A stretch of DNA of 64,000 bases from Chlamydomonas sphaeroides (GCA_001662425.1 BDDC01000261.1:1-64000), one strand, 5' to 3'. Numbered from the stretch's first letter, positions 34,250-45,352 are shown. Notes: generated from the sequence alone by a model not told the origin. A program made the numbers and translations.

Positions 34250-37200
34250 TCACCAGGGCGAGCCGCTGTCGCTCTCGAAGTTGTTGCCGCCGGACAGCCG
34301 GAACCCGAACCGCTCAAACGACCCGCCGCTGCTGCTGCTGCTGCCGTTGCCATTGCCGTTCCCATTGCCGGCCAAGACCTGCCCGGGTGGCAGCAAGTGC
34401 GGGAGCGGGACGCGGGCAAGGAGTAGGTGAATGCGGGCGACTTGGCAAAATACTACGCCCCCCGTGTGCGAGATGATCATCGGCATGCGGTCGGCTATGT
34501 TGCATGGGCCACGCGGGGTCGTGCAGCCGCCCGGTTACGTAGCCGCAGGGCCTAGCCGCTAGCCGACCATCCCGGATCTCGACGACACCAGCCAGGCCAG
34601 CCAAGAGCCCCCGCACCCTGCTAGCGACCTCAAGCAGGTCGGGGCCGCCGAGGCCTCGCCCCGTACAACGGGGACGGACCCGACCACTCGCACACTCACC
34701 GCCTCGGTCTCCTTCCCACGCCCCCAGCCCCAGCCGCCGGTGGCGCTGCTGCTGGCGTTGCCGCTGGCGCTGCTGCTGGCGCCGCCGCTGCCGGCGACTG
34801 CCGCCACCAGGTCTTCGCCCAGGCCCGCGTACAGCTCCTCCTCGCCCTCCTCGATCTCTGCGCGGGCGCGGCGCAAGCACGGCACAGCACAGCGAGCACG
34901 GGGTCAGCTCGTCTCAACGGGTGGGCAGAGAGGGAGCGGGAGCTTCAAACGCCGTCCCGCTAGCAGTGAGCATAGAGAGAGAGAGAGAGACCCGAAGCCC
35001 TGTCCACACTGATAAGTTGGACACACTCAGTGGGGCGACCACAGCAGGCAGCTGGCACCGAGAAAGCAAGCCTCCCCCAACGCAGCTGCCATGCTCCGGG
35101 TGCGCAGCCTCACAGGCCCGCGGCCTCTGACAGGCTGTCGGGCGCCTGCTGCTGCGTTTCATGAAATCCTCCGCTAGAACCGGCTCACGGCGGGGTGCGG
35201 GGCGGAACCAGCCTAAAACAATGCACCAGATCTGGGCTGCAACGCACGCTGCTGCAGATACGTGACGGCCCTTGCATGTTCCCGAACCCTCGCAAGAACA
35301 GGTTCCATGGCTCTCCGCTGCGGCAGCTGACGGGCCAGACCCCACAGGACGCGAAATAACAGGCGAAGGTGCCGTGTGAGGCTCCGATGCGCCGCTGTCC
35401 CCATCCTGATGCAGCAAGGCACCGGCAACAGGCGACTGCACGGAAGCAGCGCACTGACACGGCGGATCGGGGATTGCGAGGCGCAGGACGCGATTTACCT
35501 TGCTGCAGCAGCTTGATGGCCTCCTCCAGCGTGCTCTTCATCGCAATCTGGCTCTGGGCCACCTGTGTAGATTACAGGGCACAGGGGGCGGCAGCGGGCA
35601 ACAGGCCCAGTTGCAGCGCCTGGCTGCAGGGACGCGGAGATCGTGGGCAGCGCCCCCCCGCCCAGCTGCTCCGGCCTCCGTCCGAAGGCAGCATGCCGTG
35701 CGCTAGCCGCCCCGGCAAGCCAGCATGCAGCTTGAGCCACCCCGGCGCCACGGCGACCATCCCGCAGATGCTGACAAACCCCAGCCACCCTACCTGCGCC
35801 CGCAGCGACAGGTTCTCCGCCTCCACCTCCGCCAGCCGCCCCTCCAGCTCCTCGCGCGCCTTGAGGCTCATGGACAGCTCCATCTTGAGCCGCGCCACCT
35901 GAGCAGCGGTTACCGATGCGCCGGTGTGTGTGACTGTGTGTGCAACGAGGCGACGCACGGACGCAGGCTACGCTGAAACGCGCCCGGCTGAACAGAGCTG
36001 ACACGCGCACACAACATCTCGCACGGGGAGGTGCCACCGGACACCCAACGGGATAGCAACCACCGGCCGACATGCGGCCAACCCCAACACGCGACGTGCA
36101 CGCCAATGCCCCGTGCTGGCAGCAGCGCAAGTTTCACGTGCCCCTCCCCACCTGCGCCTTGGAGGCCTGCACCTCCTCGGCCTTGCGAGTGAGCTCGTAC
36201 TGCGCAGTGCGTGCGAGCGCGCGGTACTGCTTCATCTCGCTGCAAGGCAACGGGAGGGGCGCGGACGTTTGGGCGCAGCGGGCTGGGAGCTGGCGAAGAG
36301 AAGATGAGTTTTCGCTGGGCCAATGGACGTGCAGAACGCGACATCGCCGCAGCCTGGGGGCCCTGCACAGCCCTCCCAGCGCACCACCAGCGCACCCTGC
36401 CCGCGGCAAAGCGAGCGTGCCCCTAACCCATCAACCCAAATCCCGCGGCAACCTACTCGGCCCACGCCTGCAGCTTGGTCTCCCGCGTGAGTGTCTGGCC
36501 GTTCGCCAGCACAGCCGCCTGGCCGGGGTTGTTGTGCCTGCGCCGCAGCGATGTCATCGAAGAAGTGAGGGTACGGTCAACAAAGCCCTGATCCACAGTA
36601 ACGCAGCACGCCTCAATGCCCCAGACCCCAGACCCCAACGCGCACGGGGCCGAGGTCCTCCCCTGCGACCCCACCCATGCCATGTGGTCCAAAAAGTCTC
36701 CTTGGCCCTGCAGGACGTCCCTGCACCCCGGTCCCGTCGCGCACCAGTTGTCCTGCACCTCGACGCCCTGCTCGTCCTGGTCGCCAAGAGCCAGCACGCT
36801 GTTGCCGCCGCCCTGCCACGATAGCGCCTGCTGGCCGTTGCTGTCCACCAGCACGTACCTAGAAGCAGTGGGAGGCAGGGAGGATTGGGCGATCGGCAGT
36901 TGGCGTGCATGTGCGAAGGGTGTCGCGAGGGCGCGGGGCAGACACGGGACATGTGCCTAGGACCATGCGTCGGGCGCAGCAAGGTGGATCGGTATTGGCT
37001 CACACATCCGGGCAGCACCCGCGCTCACTTGTATTCGTACACAGAGCCAGCCGGCAGCTCGACGGTCGCAAGCCAGCGGTCGCCGTCGGTCCAGCGCAAG
37101 TCCAGGGCCTGGGACGAGGGGCGGCGCGCGGGCGCAGGCGTCAGGAGCGGCTGGGCATGTGGGTCGGGGTTCGTTTACACCAACAACTGAGCGCCACAAC

Positions 37201-38363
37201 CGAGGCATGGACCCACGATGAACCTGCACCGCCCTGCCACATCTGGCCGCCGAGGCACTCCAAGTACCGAGGCCCAGCCAGCGCTCCTGGCCTCAGTAAC
37301 GCGGATCAGAGTGCACCTGAACGCGAGCCCCTGTGCAGCTGCGCGCCACGAGGGGAGCCGCGCCCACCTTATTGATGTCCCAGTTTCCGAGCTTGGCGTG
37401 GCTGCCGATGATCTTGACGCTCTGCCCCCAGGCCGTCCGGTACTTCAGGCAGAACTTCACCTGTCGGGCAGCGGCCGGGAAGAGCAGCAGCTCAGCAGCA
37501 GGGGTTGGTGAGACAGCAGCCGTGCAGTTCCTTGGGAGATTCGGGCGCGCCTCTGTGTCATGAGGAGCTCTTCAAATCGAGCGTGAGGCTGTTAAGGCCG
37601 TAGGCAAAACAAGCAAAGGTGGCTACACCGCCGTGGGTGTGTCAGGAGAAGGCCTGCTGCGTTACAGCAGTGCCTAATTGAACCCCAATCGGCCAAGGTT
37701 TGTTCCAGCACTACACTGCAATGCGGGCGCGCCTCTGAAGCGCCTGAGGAGCGCCTCGCGGATCGGCCGCGCATGCACGGTAGGGTTTCAGGCATAACGC
37801 GCGCGCTGCTCGCGCATATGACGTATTTAAGCTTGTAACAAGTCTGCCTAACGCTTGCGACTTGGGCGTGGCTGAGCGCCGCGCTGCGCAGTCCCTATCA
37901 ATGCGGCGGGGTTTCTCGCCCAGCCGGGCGCCAGCAAGCGCGTCCCAAGCCAGATGCTGATGTTCTGACCTGAACGTTGGCAGAGTCGTCAACGCCGTCC
38001 ACTACGAGCTTTCGCAGCGAGCTCGCTTTGCCGTCGGGCCCCATGAGCGCGGTCATGCTGGAATTGGCGCCAGCTGCGTGCCCTGGCTTCATGGATGAGA
38101 CTGGCGCCAGCACAGGCTGGACTCGCGCGGCGGACTCCAGCGTCCAGCCTCCTGTCCGCAAAGGAAGCGACCGACCGTTGGCACAGAGGCCTTGCGAAGC
38201 GCCTTCTCCCCTGCCGCGATGCATATAGGCCCTAAATTACCTGTAAGCCGCCGAGCAGGCCCGCAGCCAGCTGCTGACGCGCGCCCATGTGAACATACTG
38301 AAGCTTGCGCCAGCTTGCTGCGGAGCACTTGGCCCCCAGCGACAACTTCACGGCGCATTCCAT
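34250..38363 (-). CDS. Plastid CBM20 starch-binding plus coiled-coil protein (SAGA/pyrenoid-type candidate)
   Basis: Binds starch through a CBM20 module; the coiled coil suggests a scaffold or tether. Exons (minus): 38241-38363, 37970-38116, 37368-37460, 37029-37108, 36745-36858, 36457-36537, 36152-36239, 35794-35898, 35499-35562, 34700-34857 and 34250-34378. They close in phase to 393 residues. Residues 1-41 (MECAVKLSLGAKCSAASWRK) look like a chloroplast transit peptide; an in-frame ATG at 38456 is a possible alternative start. CBM20 spans about 90-190: VKFCLKYRTAWGQSVKIIG, KLGNWD, SVYEYKYVLVDSNG and SWQGGGNSVLAL, with the starch-site tryptophans. Coiled coil covers ~215-305 (LKMELSMSLKAREELEGRLA). 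The tail is Gly/Ser/Asn-rich and ends SGSPW. Chlamydomonas SAGA1/2 have the same CBM20-then-coil order but are far longer. CAH3 lies 3.8 kb away. Confidence 0.85.
34973..34992. repeat. (AG)n microsatellite
   Basis: A short GAGAGA run lies in the intron between the exons ending at 35499 and starting at 34857 of the CBM20 gene. Confidence 0.85.
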
Positions 38364-38485
38364 GTTGGCGGCTGCCACACGAGGACTGGGTGCGCTGCAT
38401 AGTGAAGACCAAACGAGAATTGCGACCACGTCGCCTAGCGCGTCAGCCCCAGCCAAGGGCGAAGAGCAAGGCAGCTGCTAGTAGG
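38364..38485. promoter_or_regulatory. Divergent promoter region, CBM20 gene and small ORF
   Basis: Only 122 bases lie between the chosen CBM20 start (38363, minus) and the ATG of the small plus-strand ORF (38486). If both are transcribed they share a bidirectional promoter. If the CBM20 start is really at 38456, the gap shrinks to about 30 bases and the 5' ends would overlap. Confidence 0.4.
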
Positions 38486-38698
38486 ATGTGGCTACCGCGG
38501 TTAATTACTGCGAGGATACTGCAACTGACCAAGGCTTGGGGCTTTGGGACCATTGGAGGTTACGTCGCGGTTGCTGCGACGCCGCGGTCTTTTCTTACTG
38601 CTCAACATCTTGCGTACATCAATGAAATCCAGCTGAGCGCCGAGTCCAGCGACAGCAGCATCCGACTGACCCCGGGGTCACCTCACAAGCGCAAGTGA
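38486..38698 (+). CDS. Small 70-residue hypothetical protein with one hydrophobic segment
   Basis: Not recognised. A single uninterrupted frame starts MWLPRLITARILQLTKAWG and continues FGTIGGYVAVAATPRSFL. An amphipathic basic N-terminus is followed by a likely membrane helix, then a polar Ser/Glu tail ending SPHKRK. The layout fits a small mitochondrial inner-membrane or plastid membrane subunit, but I cannot name one. Codon bias is moderate and there is no intron, unlike its neighbours. An upstream in-frame ATG at 38192 would extend it over the first exon of the CBM20 gene, so the shorter form is preferred. Confidence 0.5.
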   Translation: MWLPRLITARILQLTKAWGFGTIGGYVAVAATPRSFLTAQHLAYINEIQLSAESSDSSIRLTPGSPHKRK

Positions 38699-38760
38699 CC
38701 CGGCGCTCGGTGTTGACGGCTCCTTACACATCTGGTATGTATTTCATTCTTCTCCAGGTC

Positions 38761-38969
38761 ATATTCATTGCCGTGCCCAGGGGAGCGCATCCTGCAAGGC
38801 GAAGTGTGGGGCCCGTGGGGCGAGGGCAGGGCGAGGGCACGGATATCGGTGTGCCCGAGACCCCTTAAATACCCCGGCGACAACCGCAAAATGACCGACT
38901 GTTTGCGTCTGGTCAGGGTGGCCTCTTTCTGGGGCGAGCCATGCACCCATGCGCAGCTGGGGAGGTTTA
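38761..38969 (+). repeat. Dispersed repeat family 1, copy C
   Basis: Has GAGGGCACGGATATCGGTGT, GCCCGAGACCCCTTAAATAC, CCCGGCGACAACCGCAAAAT and CATGCACCCATGCGCAGCTG, ending GGGGAGGTTT. The first part (38761-38815) is diverged from the other copies. It lies ~350 bases upstream of the broken tyrosine recombinase and in the same orientation as copy D on the other side. Confidence 0.85.
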
Positions 38970-39314
38970 AGGTGCCGCCGTACACGGCTCTCTTCGTTTG
39001 GTTAGGGCTCGGCGCCTGGCCCCCTGTGCAACCCAGGACCGAGTCGATCCTCTACCGCCCAGGGCGGCGGGTGGGGGCCAAGGCGCTCACAGGTTTCTGC
39101 CTTTGGTACAGCGGCATGTTAGAGCATCTGCTTCATGTCCTGGGCCTCAGGGGAGCGCCGCCCGAGGCTTCGAAGGTGCGCCGTTTCCGCATCGGGACCT
39201 TATCCCCATACATGCCTATCACCGCGTTGCCTGCTCTTGCAGGCAGTAAGGGCGCTGGAGCATGCAGCCTATGCTTCCAGCGGCACGGCGGGGTTGGCAA
39301 CTCCGGCACCGACC

Positions 39315-40549
39315 ATGAGCCGGTCCTCCGGCGCCCCACCGGCAGACGCGGCTCCGGGTGGCAGCCTGGAGCTGCCCCTTGCGGGCCTGCGGCTTGCCCG
39401 CTCACAGCCGGCTGCCCATTCGGTGGCGCCGTTGCCTGCAGACGAGGCAGCCGCGGAGCTAGCTGCCGGGGTGGAGGAGGCAGCGGCATTCCTTGACGGT
39501 GCGCTTGCAAAGCGCACCGTTGAGCGCCAGGATGCATGTGCCAAGGAGCTCTGCGCATGGCTGGCCCGAGTGGGGCTCAGCCCTGACACGGCCCTGCTTC
39601 TGTGTACGCCGGAGCGCGCTCTGGCCTACATGATGAAGGGCTGGCTGTCAGCCCACGAGGGCCCCGGGGGTGGCGAGTGCAGCCCCAGCCACGTCAACAC
39701 CACGCTCACGCTGCTCAGCGGCTACTTTCAGCGCATTGGGCGGACCGGTCAATACGACACCGCCACTGGGCGCGGGATGGCGGGAACCCCTTCCGTCTGG
39801 ACTGGGTACTTCCGTAGGCGTACGCTCAGAAGGCGTGCCAGGCGGGCTACGTTGAGCGCTCGGCCGTTCCCCTAGCGCGTGACAAGTATGAGCGCCTGTG
39901 TGGCTACCTGTACGGCCTAGCGGCGGCGGTGGCAGCGGCAAAGTTTGAGCGGCTGGTCGCGCTGCGCGACCTGCTGTGCATGTAGTTCATGTACGTGACC
40001 AGCATGCGCGGGCACGACACGGGCAAGCTGGGGCTGGGCGACTTCGTTGAGCCCAAGGCGCCCAGCCAGCCCTACCGCGTTTTCCCGCTGCCCTCATGGG
40101 CGGGTGGGGCGGCGGCCGACCTTGTCCTCTGCGTGGCGCTGCGGAGCACCAAGACCTGCTGCGGGCGGCGGGCAGCTCCCAGCCGCCTGGAGCCGGAGCC
40201 CAGCCAGCCAGAGCTCAGCTTTCCGGAGACGCTGGCACTATACCTGGAGCTCGCGGTAATCGACCTACTGTTCCGCCCGCTGCGGGCGGACCGGCAGGGC
40301 TTCAAGGAGTGCCCCCTCGGCGCCTCCACGCTGGGCATGCGGCTGCGGCAGCACCTGCTGGAGGCCATGGGCGAGCACGCCGGCGAGAGCTGCCACAGCT
40401 TCCGGCGGGGCGCGCTGCAGGACGCCGCGGCCTCCGTTGCTGCGCCGCCGGAGCTTCACGCCCTGGGCCAGATCAAGACGCGGGCGGTGCTCAGCCGCTA
40501 CCTGGACCTGAGCCGCCACGAGCCCGTGGAGCCGCTCAGTCGCCTGTAG
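39315..40549 (+). pseudogene. Degenerate tyrosine recombinase of a DNA transposon
   Basis: Intronless, unlike host genes. The N-terminal core-binding part reads in one frame from MSRSSGAPPADAAPGG through TVERQDACAKELCAWLARVG, PSHVNTTLTLLSGYF and YDTATGRG. Near 39775 the reading frame shifts; the continuation (QAGYVERSAVPL, KYERLCGYLYGLA) has an in-frame TAG at 39815 and another at 39983. The catalytic part follows in the same frame: TSMRGHDTG (first Arg), HSFRRG (HxxR) and VLSRYLDLSRH (Tyr). The three breaks were read directly. The residue pattern is that of tyrosine recombinases such as Cryptons and related algal elements; the exact family is not assigned. Confidence 0.8.
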
Positions 40550-41297
40550 CTGGCTGGCCGGAGGCCACCCACGTGGCTGCAAGGCCGCGCCTACGCCGCG
40601 CGGCCAAGCACGGTGCTTGCTGAAGGGGACGGTGGGCGGGTAACTTTTTTGCTGCAGCGGTGAAGCGCCTGCTGCGTGCAGGAAAGCAGCATGTGCTGCC
40701 AAGCGTGTGGTAGCAGCAAGCAAGTGTCTGGCTTGCGGGTGCCGAGGGCTCATGGGCGCCCAAGCTGGTGCCGTACCCAATCGCGTATTGCCTAGGCCGA
40801 GCATTGGGGCAAGGTGCACTGCATCAAGATGCAAACCGGTCTAGTCCCGGGCTGCCAGTACTGGCGGCTGTCTCAGGTACCCGTCTCTGACATCCAGGCT
40901 GTTGTTCAATGCGTAGCGGAAAGATAATGGTGATTCCGTAAAAAGGCACACACCCTTGGTTCAGGTGCTTCGTCGTGACCGTGAGTAACAGGCTACCACG
41001 AGCCATGACTGCCAGGTCGACATGTATGTAGGACTGCTTACGGAAACGAAATGGTTGACTGGGACCTCCACTGCTGGACACAGCAGGGTCCACCGTGACC
41101 CTCCGTAACTGACCCAGCGAGGGCCGTGCCCAGCTTACGCCCTCTCAAAGTTGCGCGCCCCAGTGGCCCCTACTGAAGTCACAACAAGGCACAGGTAGGG
41201 ATCCCGCACGGTTGAATGGTAAATTGACACTTTTGGTTGGGCAATGTGGAAGCGAAAGGTTGGTTGGCTTGCCCATTTCCCTCCCTCCTCTCGCCAG

Positions 41298-41476
41298 ACC
41301 GTGACCTCAACGCCGCTCTGAACACGCTGCTGCTGCTGTGCCTCCAGCTGCTCGGGGCTGAGCGCCCGGCCTGCTTCCGCCCTGGCGGCGGCGATGGGCC
41401 AGGCGGCGATGGGCCGGGCAGCGGCGGCGGCGGAGGGGATGGTAGCGGCCGCCGCAAGCGGCCGCGGCACAGCTAG
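41298..41476 (+). pseudogene. C-terminal fragment of a possible TnpB/Fanzor nuclease
   Basis: After a good acceptor (TCGCCAG at 41291-41297) the frame reads RDLNAALNTLLLLCLQLLGA and then ERPACFRPGG, Gly/Asp-rich sequence and KRPRHS before TAG. RDxNAAxN followed by a leucine-rich helix is the RuvC-III signature of TnpB and eukaryotic Fanzor proteins, and a short RP..FRP tail is common in algal members. Only this final part is visible. Nothing upstream to 40560 gave the RuvC-I/II or zinc-finger parts, so it is a remnant or a misread host exon. Copy D of repeat family 1 starts inside its last codons. Confidence 0.42.
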
Positions 41477-41720
41477 GGCGGCAGCAGCGGCGGCGTGCGT
41501 CAGCGGCGGCGTGCGTTAGGAGATACGGTCCTACCGTGGAGGCAGTTCGGGCGGCTAGGTCCGGCCCGTGGGGTGAGGGCACGGAGGTTAGCGTGCCCGA
41601 GCCTGCCCGAGACCCCTCAGATAGTCCCAGCTACGACCGCATAGTCACCGACGGTGTTCGTCTGGTCTGGGTGGCCCCTGTTGGGGTAAGCCATGCACCC
41701 ATGCGCAGCTGGGGAGGTTT
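41454..41720 (+). repeat. Dispersed repeat family 1, copy D
   Basis: Begins with GCAAGCGGCCGCGGCACAGCTAG, overlapping the stop codon of the TnpB/Fanzor-like fragment. It continues through GGTCCGGCCCGTGGGGTGAG, GTTCGTCTGGTCTGGGTGG and CATGCACCCATGCGCAGCTG to GGGGAGGTTT. It is in the same orientation as copy C; the two bracket 2.5 kb containing the recombinase pseudogene and the nuclease-like tail. Confidence 0.85.
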
Positions 41721-42128
41721 GGGGGAGGTTGGTTGCAGCGACCCATTGGTCGTCCGTAGTAATGCCCAAAGCAACCGAACTCCCAGCGAACACTAGTGTT
41801 CCAATAGCAATAAACAATGCATGCCATTGTTCCTGGTATCAGACCCTTTAAAGCTGAGGCGTGAGGGGCTGGCCTTGGCCTTCACGCTTCAGGGCCCAGG
41901 CAGCTGCATTGTGTAAATCAATATGTATGAAGCTCATGCAATAAATGAAATAAGCCTTCGGGTTCAGAGCGCTGCATGGCACGCGTAGTTGGTTTGGGGA
42001 TGGGGAACCTGGGGTCGAGCGCCATTCCACCCGGAAACTTGAGCACACGTACGTCGACGAGGTCGTTGCTAGGGTCGCCAATTACTCTATTCCTGACCCA
42101 CTTTGCTTTGTTGATAGTGCAGTAAGGA

Positions 42129-44213
42129 ATGCGCTCCGTCGTCGACCGGAGCTCGGGGCTCCAGCGTGCGACCACGCGGCGCTCGGCTGTGTGCAAGGTA
42201 TGCTGAAGCTGCTACGTAAAAGCTCTCGCACGGCCACTGAGCTATCTTCTGGCCACAGGTCCGCGCTGATGCGACCGGCGATGCTCCCTCGACTTCGGCG
42301 CCGTCCAGTGGTTTCCGCCCCATAATTGACCGCCGCACGCTGCTGACTGGCGCTGCTGCGTCGGTCATCACCTTCACGGGCTGCCCTTGCCCCATCTGCA
42401 AGCCTGGCGAGGCTAAGGCCGCGAGCTGGAGCTACGGTGAGCCACGCGGTTACAGGCGCTTCTTATACCAGATACTTGACTACTGCGACTCTGCTCGCGC
42501 AGGCGAGGTCGCTGGCCCGCCAACATGGAAGGGCGTTTGCGCGACGGGCAAGCGGCAGTCGCCCATCAACATTCCGCTGAGCACGTCAGCTCCCAAGGTG
42601 GATGCGGAGATGGGCGAGTTCGACTTCGCCTACGGCAGCTTCGAGAAGTGCGACGTGCTCAACACGGGGCATGGCACGATGCAGGTGCGACCCCTGCACA
42701 CCCAACACGATATCCTGCCGGGTTGCTTGGGAGACCACTCAGAGCAACTACAGACAAGGCAACGCCTTTCCCCTTGACTATCCCGCGCCCCTGCGCAGGT
42801 CAACTTCCCCGCGGGCAACCTGGCTTTCATCGGCAACATGGAGCTGGAACTGCTGCAGTTCCACTTCCACGCACCCAGCGAGCACGCAATGGACGGCCGC
42901 CGGTATGCTATGGAGGCACACCTGGTGCACAAGAACAAGAGCACGGGTGAGCCGGTATGCTGGCTGTTGTACATCGAAGGCAGTGGCCCTGCATCGTCAT
43001 CAGTCCTCCGGTTGAGTGAAGCATCGACTTGATGGCTCGCGGTAGCCTGAGCACGTTTGGTGGCGACATTTGGGCCACTACGAAACTCATCATGCATTTT
43101 CGGGCGCCACGCGTCCAGGGTGGAGGAGGGGAGGTGCTAGTAGCCAACGGCCCTGCGGCGCAGCATCTCTCCGTCGCAACGTTGTCCTCTCGACGTCTAG
43201 CCGGCCTGTCAATGCCTTTCCGGCATCAATTGGCTCCGACAGACGTGACCCACGTGCCCGGCCCTTGCCCTGCGCCCTGCCCGCCCTGCTCCGCAGGCAA
43301 CCTGGCTGTGCTGGGCATCATGCTTGAGCCCGGCGGCCTGATCAAGAACCCGGCGCTCACGACGGCGCTGGAGGCGGCGCCCGAGGTGCCCCTGGCCAAG
43401 AAGCCCTCGCCCAAGGGCATCAACCCCGTCATGCTGCTGCCCAAGAAGACCAAGGCCGGCACCAGGTGCTCGGGTGGCATGCATGGAAGGGAGCAGGCGA
43501 TACTGTGTAGGCCACGCTTGGTAGCCGAAGATGGGCGTCCTTTTGGTCATCCCGTGCGTCAGGCTCATACGTTGCCCGCGCCTGTCGCCCCCCGCAGGCC
43601 GTACGTGCACTACCCGGGCTCGCTCACGACGCCGCCCTGCTCCGAGGGCGTGGACTGGTTTGTGTTCACCAACCCCATCAGGGTGCGTCATCAGGGTAGC
43701 GCGAAGCCGAACTAGCAAGGGATCATATCCGGCGTAGCAGCACAGCGGGCCGGCAGCTGTGCCGCCGAGGGGCACCGTCACAGGCTGCGCTGTGCTGACG
43801 TGCACGCGCGGCGTTGCGGGGACCATCCAAGGGACAGCTAACGGAGTGGCGCGTCGCCGGTCCCTCGAGCAAGTGCGCCTTCTGACCCTGGCTGGCGCTG
43901 GGCTGTCCTCAAAAGCAGTGGCTGGAGATCTGTGGCGGGCGTGCCCCCACGCTCTTGTCATGGCATCGAGCGCTTGACACAGGGCCGCTTGCAACCCAGC
44001 TCCCCTTCCCGCGTCCAGCGAGCCCTGCCAGCTGCTATCCGTTGCGTGCACTGCTTGCCGCCGCTGATGAGCTGTCCCTCCATGCCGCCCCTCCAGGTGC
44101 CGGACGCCCAGATCCTGGACTTCATGAACTTCGTGGGCGACAAGAAGACGTACGCTACCAACACGCGGCCGCTGCAGCTGCTCAACCAGCGCCTGGTCGA
44201 GTACGAGCTCTGA
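42129..44213 (+). CDS. CAH3: Thylakoid-lumen alpha carbonic anhydrase CAH3
   Basis: Interconverts bicarbonate and CO2 in the thylakoid lumen. In Chlamydomonas it supplies CO2 to Rubisco in the pyrenoid and influences photosystem II. Exons 42129-42197, 42259-42436, 42503-42684, 42799-42946, 43297-43465, 43598-43682 and 44097-44213 join in phase to 315 residues (310 in C. reinhardtii from memory). A transit peptide (MRSVVDRSSGLQRATTRR) precedes a Tat-type thylakoid signal with twin arginines and a hydrophobic core (DRRTLLTGAAASVITF) and then CPCPICKPGEAKA. Alpha-CA features are GKRQSPINIPL, the zinc histidines in QFHFHAPSEH and EAHLVH, and the substrate-pocket SLTTPPCSEGVDWF. The C-terminus is QLLNQRLVEYEL. 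No active-site residue is missing. The low-GC region before 42129 is the likely promoter. Confidence 0.96.
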
Positions 44214-45228
44214 GCTGGGCAGCCGAGGTGCTGCGTGTGTGAACGACGAGTGAGCAGTGGCGTGAGTGTTTGTGCGCGCTTGCGTGCTTGTGCATGGGCG
44301 CGGTTGCGCTCTTGCGTGGTTGTTGTGGGCTTCAAGGGGACTGGCCTGGTTCACTGACTAAGCGGTTGGGACGGGTAACTTGGTTTCGGCAGGCAGCTCG
44401 CCGCCGAGTAGCCGTGCGCTGGCTTTGTATGGGGTGACATGACGCAGCCGGAGCGAGGTCGCTGTGCGCGTCGGGCACACAGCCGTAGCGCTCACACCGG
44501 CGCCTCATGCGCGTAAAATCTTGGAGAACCGAGCGGCCGGATGAGCGAGGGAGAGAGGTCGCACGGACGCAAACGTGCATGTGCATTTGCGCCTCCGGCC
44601 AATCATCCTGAGCGGGCTTTTAGGCCGTTTGCGCGATCGGCTGGCCGTATATCGACGCTTGGTGGGGCAAGGCGGGCGCTGGCGAGGACGGTGCGGCGAC
44701 GTCGGGTTGTACGTGACGATGGGGGTGCGCCAGATAGGGCTCTTGTGAATGACTGTTCCCGGCGTTGATGGGCTGGTGCGGGCAGGAGCCGCGCGCATAA
44801 GCCGATGACAAAAGAGAGACAGAGAGGAGAGAGAGTGTGAGGATCGGCCCGCGGAGACCGATCCGTTGGCCGTAGCCCTTGTCGGCAGCCGCCTTGCGGC
44901 TCGGTGCGCTGCGGCGGGAGGTCGGCCCCATGACAGGATGTAAGCGGGCTGCGCTTACCGTTATGACCCATTATGCCGCTGGGTAAGCCCGTACAGCTGG
45001 CACCTTCCGGCCCACCCACCCCCACAACGGCGAACGAAGCTCGGAGTAAGCGCCGCTTCGCCACCGTGGCGTGAAACCGGCAACAGCTCCCGATAACTCC
45101 CTTGCATGTGGCCAGCCGCGCATCCGGCCTAGGACTAAGAGGTGTGCGCGTCCGCCACCCCAAAGTAGAGAGCTTGCATAGATGCATACTAGGCGTGGCT
45201 TGCCTACTCGTGCTGCCGTGCGCTTCAG

Positions 45229-45352
45229 TATGAAGTAGAAAAGAACCCCACACGCGGCACCCTCCTACGCGGCACAGCCCCGAGCAGAGCAGGAGGAAGA
45301 GCGGCGCGTCGGCCGTGCGCAGAGGGAAGGCGGCTAGATGCGCCAGTGCTGA
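45229..45352 (+). repeat. Dispersed repeat family 2, intergenic copy
   Basis: TATGAAGTAGAAAAGAACCC, CACACGCGGCAC, CGCGTCGGCCGTGCGC and GATGCGCCAGTGCTGAAGG match the copy at 21021-21195 in a PRP3 intron, in the same order and orientation. Confidence 0.7.

Noticed and set aside
40560..41290. Upstream catalytic parts of the TnpB/Fanzor-like protein
   Set aside because: Looked for RuvC-I/II and zinc-finger motifs in all frames and saw none, so only the tail is reported.
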